From the NCBI RefSeq assembly GCF_024721605.1, contig NZ_CP102630.1, positions 1,302,001-1,366,000 on the forward strand: a stretch of DNA of 64,000 nt, read 5' to 3'. Position numbers and translations under genes: made by a program. Position 1 is the first letter of the stretch. Every line of letters begins with the position of its first letter. The stretch comes from Sphingomicrobium flavum. Lineage in GTDB: Bacteria > Pseudomonadota > Alphaproteobacteria > Sphingomonadales > Sphingomonadaceae. A model generated the notes under the pieces. The model was not told where the DNA came from. It saw only the letters and a list, made by a program, of their open reading frames with translations, and made no database searches. Positions 35,771 to 43,804 of this stretch are shown here, one piece after another.

Positions 35771-37114
35771 CTAGTGATTTCCGAAGGCCAGCATGTCGGC
35801 GCCCGGATCGAATGCTTTGGAATTGAAGGCGCGCGCCTTGGCGCGGGCGCGGGCGGCGCACAGATGGTTTCCCAGCGCCGTGCAGGCATTGTCGAGCGCC
35901 AGATATTGTTCGGTCGAGCGCCAGCCGCTTTCTTCAACCTCCTCCAGCAGCGCTCGGGCCTGGCGAGGCTGTCCCGCGAGGTTCAGCGCCCGGGCAAGGC
36001 CAACCTTGCTGTCCCCGTAGGGGCGATTGGCATGGTTTGCCCGCGCATGGCGCAGGGCCGCATCCACATCTCCCTGTCCAATCGCGCTATCCAGCAAGTG
36101 ATCGGCAAAAGCTTCTGGCGCCATTTCAGCGCGCTGCGCCAGGATGGCGTCGGCCTTCTGTTCAAGGCGGCGCGCCTGCACGTCCTGCCCGCGGGAGGCC
36201 AGCATGGTTGCATAAGCGAGCATGACTGACGGTTCATTTTTCTCGGACAGGATCGCACGGTAACGACGAGCTGCCGCGCCATGATGACCTTCGGCTGCAT
36301 CAAGCTGGGCAATGTGGGCGCTGGTCAGCCAGTGGCCGGGGAATTGCATTTCCGCCCGTTCGAAATATTGGCGCGCTTCGTCCCAACGCCCTCGCTTCAG
36401 CTCCGCACCACCAGCGTAAAGCAGATAGAGCGCGGCCATGCGGGGGGTCGGGGTGCCAAAGCGGTGGCGAGCCTGTTCAAGCTCGACAATGGCGGCGTCA
36501 AAATCTCCCAGGCGCTGCAAAAGGTTGGCGCGGCGGATGGCAATGCCCGGCCCCGGCGCTACCTTCATCGCGCGATCATAGAGGCTGGCGGCAGTATCAT
36601 AATCACCGCGATACAAGGCGATGTCACCCTTTAACGCTTGCGCTTCGGAGCGCAGCACGCGGCGCTGCGGCACGCTCGCCTGGTCCAACTGTTCCAGATA
36701 GGTTTCCGCTTCCGCGTTGCGGTGCAGTGAGAAGGCCACAAGGGCAGACGACATGAGCGGGCCGCTGCCATGCGGGGCATTGCGGCGCGCGGCGGAAAGA
36801 AGCTGGTCAGCGGCGCGCAGATCATCGAAGTTGCCGCTGAGCTGAGCGCGGCGATGCAGGGCCATCGCCTGATATTCGCGCGCCAACCAAATGCCATCCT
36901 GGATGTCTGCGCGATTTGAGGCAGCCATGACAGAGCGATTGCTAAGCTCCAGCGCTGCGCCATAATCTTGCGCGCCATCGGCCACGGCGGCCGACAGCAA
37001 GAAGCCCGAGGGCATCTCCTTTTGTAACGCGATCATCGCGGTCGCCAGGGCAAACAGGCCCATGACGCCCAACAGACGCAAGCTCCAGCGTGTTGAAGAG
37101 AGAGATCGTTTCAC
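35771..37114 (-). CDS. Tetratricopeptide-repeat membrane-anchored protein
   Basis: A 447-residue protein with an N-terminal membrane anchor (about residues 11-28) and an array of TPR helices through most of its length (SLYDRAMKVAPGPGIAIRRANLLQRLGDFDAAIVELEQA is a clear pair split over positions 179-217, with more at 225-290 and 365-400). TPR arrays mediate protein-protein contacts; its partner is unknown. It lies downstream of two DUF4331 genes on the same strand, with only a stem-loop in the 65-bp gap, so it likely belongs to the sigma/anti-sigma-linked DUF4331 locus. GTG start. Confidence 0.8.
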   Translation of the reverse strand: MKRSLSSTRWSLRLLGVMGLFALATAMIALQKEMPSGFLLSAAVADGAQDYGAALELSNRSVMAASNRADIQDGIWLAREYQAMALHRRAQLSGNFDDLRAADQLLSAARRNAPHGSGPLMSSALVAFSLHRNAEAETYLEQLDQASVPQRRVLRSEAQALKGDIALYRGDYDTAASLYDRAMKVAPGPGIAIRRANLLQRLGDFDAAIVELEQARHRFGTPTPRMAALYLLYAGGAELKRGRWDEARQYFERAEMQFPGHWLTSAHIAQLDAAEGHHGAAARRYRAILSEKNEPSVMLAYATMLASRGQDVQARRLEQKADAILAQRAEMAPEAFADHLLDSAIGQGDVDAALRHARANHANRPYGDSKVGLARALNLAGQPRQARALLEEVEESGWRSTEQYLALDNACTALGNHLCAARARAKARAFNSKAFDPGADMLAFGNH

Positions 37115-37136
37115 GGCGCCTTTCCAGAGAGTGAAG

Positions 37137-37171
37137 GCCTGCCGGTCCGAAAAGGGGAAGAACCGGCAGGC
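37137..37171 (-). repeat. Intercistronic stem-loop between DUF4331 gene and TPR gene
   Basis: A perfect 10-bp stem (GCCTGCCGGT at 37137-37146 and its complement at 37162-37171) with a 15-nt loop and no T run on the TPR side. It may stabilise the upstream message or attenuate readthrough. Confidence 0.5.
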
Positions 37172-37179
37172 TAAGGCGG

Positions 37180-37860
37180 TTAGCTGACAGTAGCGCAGGG
37201 CGTTAGCCCGGCACCTTCAAGGTCGTCGGCAAGTGCTTGCGTCAATGCGGTCAGTACGGTGCGGATGTCATCGACGAATATGCCCTCGGCATCGTCTCCC
37301 GGGCTTGCATCATTATATTCGATTTTCACGTCGGTGGGGATGAGCGCGGTGGACACTGCCGGCATTCCCATCCGGTCCACCCGGACATAAGCGCTGTCCG
37401 GGCTGGAATCGAATGTGAACAATGTTCCGTCAGCGCTCGCCATGGGGGGCGTACCTTGCGCCGTAGCGAGATAGGGAAAAACGCTCCTGAAGCTGACGTC
37501 ATTCGCCGCCGGGTTGAGCGGCAGTCCCGCAAAGGTGGCAGGCGAATGGGTGGCCAGATCCAGGAAAATGACGGCCAGCGTCACATCGATCACCGGATCG
37601 GTCAGCGCGCGGCCATTGGGGAAACCCGAAGGGCTGCGATAGTCGATGGTGAGTGTATCGGGAACGACCGCCTCTGCTACCGTCACGCCAGTGCCAGGGA
37701 TTGCCTGATTGAGGCAGGGTGTCACGTCGATCATAACGGTATCGTCATCGTCGCCGCCAAGATCGGGCGGCAATTCCACATCATCATTTTTCGAACAACC
37801 CATCACGGCAAGTGCCAAAATGGCCGGCGCGCAGGTCAGGAGCTTTGTTTGCTTGTTCAT
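37180..37860 (-). CDS. DUF4331-like lipoprotein (C-terminal-half type)
   Basis: A 226-residue protein with a lipobox (VMGC, about residues 19-22), an acidic Asp-rich segment, and a domain that includes FPNGRALTDPVIDVTLAVIFLDL, the motif found near the C-terminal half of DUF4331 proteins. It seems to be one half of a DUF4331 fold, the other being encoded by the gene upstream, whose stop overlaps this ATG by one base (TAATG). Function of DUF4331 is unknown; many are secreted and locate next to ECF sigma/anti-sigma pairs. Confidence 0.75.
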   Translation of the reverse strand: MNKQTKLLTCAPAILALAVMGCSKNDDVELPPDLGGDDDDTVMIDVTPCLNQAIPGTGVTVAEAVVPDTLTIDYRSPSGFPNGRALTDPVIDVTLAVIFLDLATHSPATFAGLPLNPAANDVSFRSVFPYLATAQGTPPMASADGTLFTFDSSPDSAYVRVDRMGMPAVSTALIPTDVKIEYNDASPGDDAEGIFVDDIRTVLTALTQALADDLEGAGLTPCATVS

Positions 37861-38531
37861 TAGAGCTGCCCTCCCAGGCGAAGAGTTTCGGTCCAGACAT
37901 CGATGACATTGTTGCCATTGGAGATGTTGGCGTTGGGAATTTCGATGACGACGGCGGTGATGTTCTGGCCGGCGAAGAAATCACGGCTGCTGTCGAAGCT
38001 GAGATCGCCGGTATCCAGTGTCTCCCTGAAGCCTTGAAGGTCGAAGAAGAAGGGGTCGTCATACAAGCCAGCGCGCACTTTGACGCCCTGTTCTTCAAGG
38101 TCGGTTTCCACCGGACCGATAATGTCGCCGGTCACGCCCGGAAGGCCGCTGACGCGAATGCCGAATTGATCGCCCGGCTGCACAGCATCCTCGCCAAACT
38201 GGATCTGAATACGCGTGTTGCTTTCGGTTCGCGGTTCCTGGGTCGACACGTTGATGTAATAACGCACGTCCGGATCGAATGTCGCCGCGGCATCGGTTGG
38301 TACCGGTCCCGCAAAGGTGAGGATCAGCTTGGTCGTCTGGTCATCGAAGAAAGTGTAGATGTCGGCGATGTCGGCGGCCCTGTCGGGAGTATCGTCAACG
38401 CTGGGGTCGGTCCGCTGTGGCGGATCAAGATGATCCGCGGCGAGCGTGGGAAACTCGCCAAGGTGGAAGGTTAAGATGGCAGCAGACAACAATGCCGCGC
38501 CCCCGTAAATTCGCTTGCTACTGGTCCGCAT
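37860..38531 (-). CDS. DUF4331 family exported protein
   Basis: A 223-residue protein with a signal peptide (to about PTLA|AD) and the DUF4331 opening ADHLDPPQRTDPSVDDTPDRAADIADIYTFFDDQTTK, where family members have a similar SSH-x-EAP...D-x-DVYAF pattern, followed by strand-rich segments. GGAGG lies 8 nt upstream of the ATG. It heads a transcript containing the second DUF4331 gene and probably the TPR gene, and is divergent from the ECF sigma gene (239 bp apart), so control by that sigma factor is likely. Confidence 0.85.
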   Translation of the reverse strand: MRTSSKRIYGGAALLSAAILTFHLGEFPTLAADHLDPPQRTDPSVDDTPDRAADIADIYTFFDDQTTKLILTFAGPVPTDAAATFDPDVRYYINVSTQEPRTESNTRIQIQFGEDAVQPGDQFGIRVSGLPGVTGDIIGPVETDLEEQGVKVRAGLYDDPFFFDLQGFRETLDTGDLSFDSSRDFFAGQNITAVVIEIPNANISNGNNVIDVWTETLRLGGQL

Positions 38532-38770
38532 CGTGGCGACCTCCTTGCGACATGTGGCGATCCTTCATGCCTGTCACCATGCCGGACCATCGCGCCATTT
38601 CGGCTCGACAGTGTAAGATACGTTGAAATGGTCTGAACGGTTGTGGCGCGTCACGACAACGGCGGTCGAACAGCTCGCGTCAACGGGAAAGAGTGGCCTT
38701 TTCACACCATCTTGGCTAGCACGACACATCAGGGCGCGTTGGTGCCATCAACTTTTTGCGAGGCTCCGAC

Positions 38771-39331
38771 ATGTCTCAGGTGGATCAGGAAGAACAGCGA
38801 AGCGCCCTTGTCGGGGCGCTGCACGCGGCCGCATCCGGCGACCCTGAGGCGCTCACCGACATTTTCGAGCGGACCAACGGTAAACTGTTCGGGATCTGCA
38901 TGCGTATTTTGAGGAACCGCGAACTGGCAGAAGATGTCGTGCAAGAGGTCTATATCAAGATCTGGCGCAAGGCAGGCCGTTACCAAGAGGACAAAGCCAG
39001 CCCGATGACCTGGATGGCAACCATCGCACGCAACAGCGCGATTGACGTTCTGCGCCGAAAACAGCCTGCGCAGGTTGGCGACGAAGTGCTCGCCAATCTG
39101 CCCGATCCTGCGCCTCTCTCGGACCAGCATATCGAAGCGGATCAATTGAAAAACCGGATCGAAGACTGCCTTGGCGAACTGGATGCCAAGTATCGCGAGT
39201 GCATACGCCACGCCTATTTTGAAGGTCTTAGCTATTCGCAGGTCGCCACAAAGGTGGACAGGCCGCTGGGCACCATCAAGGGCTGGATGCGCCGTGCCTT
39301 CATCTCGCTGAGGGATTGTCTCGATGTCTGA
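38771..39331 (+). CDS. ECF-type RNA polymerase sigma factor
   Basis: A 186-residue ECF sigma factor with region 2 (LRNRELAEDVVQEVYIKIWRKA and the -10-melting MTWMATIARNSAIDVLRR) and region 4 (CLGELDAKYRECIRHAYFEGLSYSQVATKVDRPLGTIKGWMRRAF), joined by an acidic linker. This resembles the SigK-like ECF group. The ATG at 38771 has GAGG 7 nt upstream; an upstream TTG is less likely. It overlaps the anti-sigma gene by 8 nt and faces the DUF4331 genes, its likely targets. Confidence 0.95.
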   Translation: MSQVDQEEQRSALVGALHAAASGDPEALTDIFERTNGKLFGICMRILRNRELAEDVVQEVYIKIWRKAGRYQEDKASPMTWMATIARNSAIDVLRRKQPAQVGDEVLANLPDPAPLSDQHIEADQLKNRIEDCLGELDAKYRECIRHAYFEGLSYSQVATKVDRPLGTIKGWMRRAFISLRDCLDV

Positions 39332-40073
39332 CGCCCCTCGCCTTGATCCGGACATGACCGTGCTTGCCGCAGAAACAGCGCTTGGGCTGTTGGAAGGCGA
39401 CGACCTCGCGCGCGCAAGCCGCCTGTTACTGTCTGATGCGCAGTTCGCTGCCATGGTTGAATGGTGGGATTTGCAGTTCAATGACCTGCACGGCGATTTC
39501 GCAGATATTCAGGCACCTGCAGATGTGTTGCAGGCAGTGCGCTCCCGCATTGCAGGCCTGGACGAAGCCGTCGTCACTCCAGTCAGGAGCAGCGCCCGGC
39601 AATCGTTGCTGCAACGGGTCGCCACTCTGGCTGCGATCGCTCTGGGGGCCGTGCTGATGCTACTTGTCGGGATGCAGCTTGGCAGCAGGGATTCCGGCGA
39701 ACCGACCGAAGCGGCTGCGCCAGCGCCAACACCGCAATATTTCGCGGCGCTGGACGGCGGCGAAACCGGGCCCAGCATTTCTGCCCGGATCGACCCCGAG
39801 TCGGGCCAGTTGAATGTCCGTATCGAAGGCGCCGCCAATCAGCTTGAAGCCGGGCGGGCGCCTGAACTCTGGGTGGTGCCAGCGGGCGGAAGCCCGCAAT
39901 CGCTTGGACTTCTGCCTGCCGATGGAAGTTTTTCCCGCGTGCTTGGCAAAGCTGAAATCAATCTGATTCAGGAAGGCGCCACGATGGCAGTGACCTTCGA
40001 AGAGGTAGTGAGCGCGCCGCATCCTGCTCCGACCAGCGACATCGTCGCAGCCGGAACGATCATCCGCGTCTGA
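39324..40073 (+). CDS. Anti-sigma factor, RskA-like, membrane-anchored
   Basis: A 249-residue protein: an N-terminal cytoplasmic domain with anti-sigma helices (LAAETALGLLEGDDLARASRLLL...WWDLQFNDLHGDF), one membrane segment (about residues 94-113, VATLAAIALGAVLMLLVGMQ), and an extracytoplasmic domain with the RskA-C features (YFAALDGGETGP, APELWVVPAGGSPQSLGLLPADGSF). RskA family proteins hold their sigma factor inactive until regulated proteolysis. The 8-nt overlap with the sigma gene keeps stoichiometry. Confidence 0.92.
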   Translation: MSDAPRLDPDMTVLAAETALGLLEGDDLARASRLLLSDAQFAAMVEWWDLQFNDLHGDFADIQAPADVLQAVRSRIAGLDEAVVTPVRSSARQSLLQRVATLAAIALGAVLMLLVGMQLGSRDSGEPTEAAAPAPTPQYFAALDGGETGPSISARIDPESGQLNVRIEGAANQLEAGRAPELWVVPAGGSPQSLGLLPADGSFSRVLGKAEINLIQEGATMAVTFEEVVSAPHPAPTSDIVAAGTIIRV

Positions 40074-40104
40074 CGCCCTGGGGGTGTAACGACAGAGAAA
40101 AGAA

Positions 40105-40133
40105 AAGGGCCAGCGCTCCACACGCCGGCCCTT
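40105..40133 (-). terminator. Intrinsic terminator of the DUF2383 gene
   Basis: An 11-bp stem with one mismatch (40105-40115 with 40123-40133) and a T-rich minus-strand tail (TTTTCTTTTCT). It also lies between the convergent anti-sigma and DUF2383 genes. Confidence 0.75.
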
Positions 40134-40157
40134 CCCTCACTTCGCGTCGCGCGAAGA

Positions 40158-40589
40158 TTAGCGGTCGTATTTCTGTTCCAGCATGTCGGACAGGCGCTCG
40201 CCCTCCTTCACTTCGGCATAGGCCGACTGGATGATCGTACGATCTTCGGCGCTCAGATCGCTATGCTCGAGCGCTTCTTCATACTTCCTGGCCAGATAAT
40301 CCTCGCCTTCCTCGACCCGTTCGGTCGCGGCTTCGTCGCCATTTTCGAACAGGTTGGCGATGCCCATCCAGGCCTGGTGCAGTTCGCCCGTCATCGTGCC
40401 CTTGGTGACCAGCTCCTCGCCGCGGCGATGCAGTTCGTCATTGAGGCGAGTGACCAGCGCTTCGCGCTTCCCGGCCTGCTCGAGAAGGATGCCCTTCAGT
40501 TGCGGATCATTGGCCTTTTCGGCAGCCTTGCGATAGCCTTCGACGCTATCGAACGTAGTGTCGGTCAGGGTCTTGAGGATGGTGCTCAT
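40158..40589 (-). CDS. DUF2383/PA2169-type four-helix-bundle protein
   Basis: A 143-residue ferritin-like helical protein: LTDTTFDSVEGYRKAAEKANDPQLKGILLEQAGKREALVTRLNDE spans helices 1-2, and GEDYLARKYEEALEHSDLS the third. PA2169 family members form ferritin-like bundles; metal ligands are not clearly conserved and the function is unknown. AGGAG lies 9 nt before the ATG at 40589; a longer frame would need to run into the next gene region. It ends in a good terminator. Confidence 0.85.
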   Translation of the reverse strand: MSTILKTLTDTTFDSVEGYRKAAEKANDPQLKGILLEQAGKREALVTRLNDELHRRGEELVTKGTMTGELHQAWMGIANLFENGDEAATERVEEGEDYLARKYEEALEHSDLSAEDRTIIQSAYAEVKEGERLSDMLEQKYDR

Positions 40590-40694
40590 CTGGGGGTACT
40601 CCTTTTTGTTACGTTGCCCCACCAACGGGCGGGCGCGGCGATATGTCCCTGATTCGTCGCAGGAAAATGGCAACAGGGCGCAAGGGAGCACGGC

Positions 40695-41075
40695 ATGAAG
40701 GCATTGGAGCGCTGGTATGACGTCGAACGCAGCCGCGATCCCGCCGCGCTGGAAGCCCTGCTCCACCCCGACGCCATCTTTATTGGCCCCATCCTCCACA
40801 CCCCCCAGCGCGGCCGCGCGGTGACGATGGCCTATCTCACCGCCGCGATGGAGGTGCTGGGCAATGAGCATTTCCGCTATGTCGGCGAATGGCGCAGCGA
40901 GCATGGCGCCATCCTCGAATTCACCACCCGCCTGGGCGGGGTGGAAGTGAACGGCGTCGACATGCTGACCTTCGATGAGACCAACAGGCAGATCACTGAA
41001 TTCAAAGTCATGCTCCGCCCCGCCAAGGCGCTCGAGGCGGTGGGGATGGCGATGATGGCGGCGTTGGGGCGCTAG
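40695..41075 (+). CDS. SnoaL-like/NTF2-superfamily protein
   Basis: A 126-residue single-domain protein with the NTF2-like pattern: helix MKALERWYDVERSRDPAALEALLHPDAIFIGP, then the strands around YVGEWRSEHGAILEFTTRLGGVEVNGVDMLTFDE. No signal peptide, so it is cytoplasmic. Such domains often act on small hydrophobic ligands. AAGGGAG precedes the ATG. It is convergent with the PAS histidine kinase gene and separated from it by a short repeat-like stretch. Confidence 0.8.
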   Translation: MKALERWYDVERSRDPAALEALLHPDAIFIGPILHTPQRGRAVTMAYLTAAMEVLGNEHFRYVGEWRSEHGAILEFTTRLGGVEVNGVDMLTFDETNRQITEFKVMLRPAKALEAVGMAMMAALGR

Positions 41076-41082
41076 CTGCGCA

Positions 41083-41106
41083 TCCCTTCGACTACGCTCA
41101 TGACGG
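41083..41106. repeat. REP-like element, partial
   Basis: The stretch CCCTTCGACTACGCTCATGACGG resembles the dispersed imperfect palindromes that follow many sphingomonad genes. It contains the stop codon of the PAS histidine kinase (41098-41100). Confidence 0.35.
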
Positions 41107-42231
41107 CATCCTGAATGTGAAACGGGTTTCATCCACCGTTGAGCTGGCCTCCAGCGTGCCGCCGTGCGCTTTGGCGATTTCCGACGCGATAAAAAGACCG
41201 AGGCCTAAGCCGTGCCGACTTGGTCGAACTGCGCCGCGAAAAAAGGGCTGGAACAGCTGTACCTGCGCTTCGGGCGGAATGGGTTCGCCGGAGTTGGCAA
41301 CCGACAGCACGAATTCATCGCCCTGCGTTGTCGCCTCCAGTCTGATGGGTCCCTCCGACGAACCGTGCGTTACCGCGTTGGAAAGGAGGTTGGACACCAG
41401 TTGGGCCAACCTTGAGCGATCGCATGACAGGGGTTCGTCGATCGAGATGGCCGCAAGAAGGTGGTGATCCGGCGCGATGGCGCGAATTTCGGCAATGACC
41501 TGCTCCAGCACCGGTGTCAAAGGCGCATCCGCATCTCGCTCGACGACCAACCCGCCGCCCAGGCTACCGCGCGCAAGATCGAGCGTATCGTCGACCAAAG
41601 TCGATGCCCTGTCCATGCTGCTTTGCATTTCGACAAGGATCGTCCGACCTCTTTCACTCAATTGCTCGCTGCCCTGCAAAATCCGCGTTCCGGCTGCGAT
41701 GGCTGCCAACGGGTTGCGCAAGTCATGGCCAAGCACAGCGATGAACTGATCTCTCATCTCGGCAGTCATTTTCTGGGTCTTGGATTCGGCCTCCGATTTC
41801 AACTTCGCTTCAAGCAAGCTGCGTTCGTAGGTGCGGCGGTCCACGGCCTTGAACAGGGTCAATCGGGTAAAGAGATGCTCCCCATCTGCGCATCGCTTTT
41901 CAGCGGCATTTGCAATCGTGGGAATTTTCTCGCCCGCATCGGTCAACAGGTCGAGAGCAATCTCATGAACATGCCCCTGTAGGCGTAGCAGCGGGGCAAT
42001 ATGCGTTTCCAGGGCAATCCGTCCGCCAAAGCCCAATATGTCATGGATCGATCGACCGACCAATTGCCTCGCATCCGATCCCAGCCAGTCTGACAGAGTG
42101 CGATTGATCTTCGCAATCTTGCCATTGGGCGTAACGGAGAGATAACCGCATGGAGCAGTCTCGTAGAGATCTTCCAAATCTTCGACGGCAGGCTTTTCAG
42201 ACAAAGCTTCGGATCGCTGCGGTAACCTCAT
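41098..42231 (-). CDS. PAS-domain sensor histidine kinase, RsbP-like PAS
   Basis: A 377-residue kinase. N-terminal PAS domain (about residues 16-130) whose sequence, TAPCGYLSVTPNGKIAKINRTL...DAGEKIPTIANAAEK, closely resembles the PAS domain of Bacillus subtilis RsbP. It is followed by a short coiled linker, a HisKA domain with the phospho-acceptor in VLGHDLRNPLAAI, and an HATPase domain with an N box (QLVSNLLSNAVTHG) and a G2 box (HGLGLGLFIASEIAKAHGG). No membrane segment, so soluble. It overlaps the rsbQ-like gene upstream by 35 nt, suggesting joint action. No response regulator is adjacent. Confidence 0.93.
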   Translation of the reverse strand: MRLPQRSEALSEKPAVEDLEDLYETAPCGYLSVTPNGKIAKINRTLSDWLGSDARQLVGRSIHDILGFGGRIALETHIAPLLRLQGHVHEIALDLLTDAGEKIPTIANAAEKRCADGEHLFTRLTLFKAVDRRTYERSLLEAKLKSEAESKTQKMTAEMRDQFIAVLGHDLRNPLAAIAAGTRILQGSEQLSERGRTILVEMQSSMDRASTLVDDTLDLARGSLGGGLVVERDADAPLTPVLEQVIAEIRAIAPDHHLLAAISIDEPLSCDRSRLAQLVSNLLSNAVTHGSSEGPIRLEATTQGDEFVLSVANSGEPIPPEAQVQLFQPFFRGAVRPSRHGLGLGLFIASEIAKAHGGTLEASSTVDETRFTFRMPS

Positions 42232-43000
42232 CAGGTGCGCTGAGATGCGGACAATGGCCAGTCGCGTTCAGCAATCGATATTCGCTGTCCTTGATCTTGG
42301 CATGAACATATCTGCCCACTTCGACCGGCGCGATGATATCGTCGGTGCATTGCAGGATGAGCGTGCGCACGTTGACCAAAGCGAGATCATCGCGATTATC
42401 GGCAAGGAACGTGACACGAGCGAAGTCACGTGCGATTTCAGGGTCGGTGCTGCAGAAGCTATTTTCCAACCGCGCGCCCAACTCGGGCCGGTCCGAATTG
42501 CCCATGATTGCTGGGGCCATGGCGGCAGACCATCCAAGATAGTTGTCCCCCAGGAATTCAAGCAACTCTTGAATCTGCTCTTTCGAAAAGCCGCCACGAT
42601 AGTCATGATCATCGACATAGCGGGGAGAGGGTCCGACCATCACCAGCTCTGAAAACATATCGGGCGCCTTGAGCGTTGCAATGGCACCGATCATCGCGCT
42701 CACCGAATGCCCGACGAATATCGCGTCATGCAAATCTAGAGCCTGGCCGATCTCCACGACATCCTCGGCAAAACTTGACAGGGTCGAATAATGCTCGCCG
42801 GAATAAGCCGCCAGGTCCGATCGTCCGTGGCCGACATAGTCAAACAACACGATCCGGAAACCCTGTTCGAATTCGCGCGACACTGCGTCCCACATGGTCT
42901 GGTCACAGCCAAAGCCATGGGCGAACATCATCGTTCGCTCACCCGAGCCGGAAATTTTGACATTGTTGCGGCGAAGGACCGCCTCAGATGCGGAGTTCAT
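42197..43000 (-). CDS. Alpha/beta hydrolase, RsbQ/KAI2-like
   Basis: A 267-residue alpha/beta hydrolase with strong RsbQ resemblance along its length: NNVKISGSGERTMMFAHGFGCDQTMW, VLFDYVGHGRSDL, the nucleophile elbow VGHSVSAMIG (Ser at about residue 99), LILQCTDDIIAPVEVG with the acid Asp and NATGHCPHLSAP with the His. In Bacillus subtilis RsbQ partners RsbP to sense energy stress; plant homologues bind strigolactone and karrikin. Here its gene precedes and overlaps a PAS kinase whose PAS domain resembles that of RsbP. The natural ligand is unknown. Confidence 0.92.
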   Translation of the reverse strand: MNSASEAVLRRNNVKISGSGERTMMFAHGFGCDQTMWDAVSREFEQGFRIVLFDYVGHGRSDLAAYSGEHYSTLSSFAEDVVEIGQALDLHDAIFVGHSVSAMIGAIATLKAPDMFSELVMVGPSPRYVDDHDYRGGFSKEQIQELLEFLGDNYLGWSAAMAPAIMGNSDRPELGARLENSFCSTDPEIARDFARVTFLADNRDDLALVNVRTLILQCTDDIIAPVEVGRYVHAKIKDSEYRLLNATGHCPHLSAPDEVTAAIRSFV

Positions 43001-43094
43001 TGTGCGTTCTCACTGAAGGAACATAAGCGTGCTGGGCTGCAACGGAAGTATCTGGAAACATTAGGTCAATCACCCTGCCTCGGCAAGCGCTTCA

Positions 43095-43760
43095 TCACCG
43101 CCGCCCCTTCCTCTCCATCCACCACAAATATTGCATCGCCTGCGCCACCGTCACTTCGGGCGGGCTGGGGTCTTGCCCGGCGGTGCGCATGCGCTCGCGT
43201 AGGTGCAGATCGAAGCTCAATTCGCATTTCTTGAAGATCAGGCCCTGCAAGACGTCATAGGCAATATCCATCGCCATATCGAAGCGCTCGGCGAAGTCGG
43301 GGTCGATATGGCGGCGGCGGTGGATGGTGCTGGGCGAAATGCCCACCGCTTCGGCGGCCAGCTTCACATTGCCCACCGCGGCCAGATGATGGAAGAAACG
43401 CTCCGCGCCCTCGGCGCTCAAACTGCCCTTGGGCATGCGCCGGATCTTGGGCGGCCTGCCGCCGCGCCCCGGCACCAGCATCAATGATCCGGGCTGCGTG
43501 CGCAGATCGCGGCTGTGGGTCAGGAACTCGCTGTTCGGCCCCACCTCGTGGAAATGCGCCAGCGCGGCCACGCAGCGCGCGGCAAAATCCGCCTCGCGCC
43601 GCCGCTTGCGCCGCACCGCCCCCTCGGTTCGCCCGATCATCTGCGCGGCAAAGGCATGGTTGCCGGTGGCGGACAGGACATAAAGGTAGCGCCGCACCTC
43701 CGGCTCGCGGATTTTCTTGCCGCGCCGATTGCTGGTGGCATGTGTAGGATCGGGCTTCAT
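43095..43760 (-). CDS. Protein with two tandem terminase-like helix-turn-helix units
   Basis: A 221-residue basic protein with an internal duplication: YLYVLSATGNHAFAAQMIGRTEGAVRRKRRREADFAARCVAAL and HHLAAVGNVKLAAEAVGISPSTIHRRRHIDPDFAERFDMAM align as two helix-turn-helix units about 85 residues apart (near residues 25-67 and 123-163). Units of this shape occur in phage terminase small subunits and Helix-turn-helix 'homeodomain-like' regulators. No phage gene is nearby. A DNA-binding role is likely; the exact function is unknown. Confidence 0.65.
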   Translation of the reverse strand: MKPDPTHATSNRRGKKIREPEVRRYLYVLSATGNHAFAAQMIGRTEGAVRRKRRREADFAARCVAALAHFHEVGPNSEFLTHSRDLRTQPGSLMLVPGRGGRPPKIRRMPKGSLSAEGAERFFHHLAAVGNVKLAAEAVGISPSTIHRRRHIDPDFAERFDMAMDIAYDVLQGLIFKKCELSFDLHLRERMRTAGQDPSPPEVTVAQAMQYLWWMERKGRR

Positions 43761-43804
43761 GCTGAGTGTCAGCAGGCCAAATCCTACTTTGCAAGCCCCT
43801 TGCC

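Noticed and set aside
38532-38770. ECF-type promoter motif shared by the divergent sigma and DUF4331 genes
   Set aside because: GAAC-like boxes exist but no -35/-10 pair with correct spacing appears on both strands, so no call was made.
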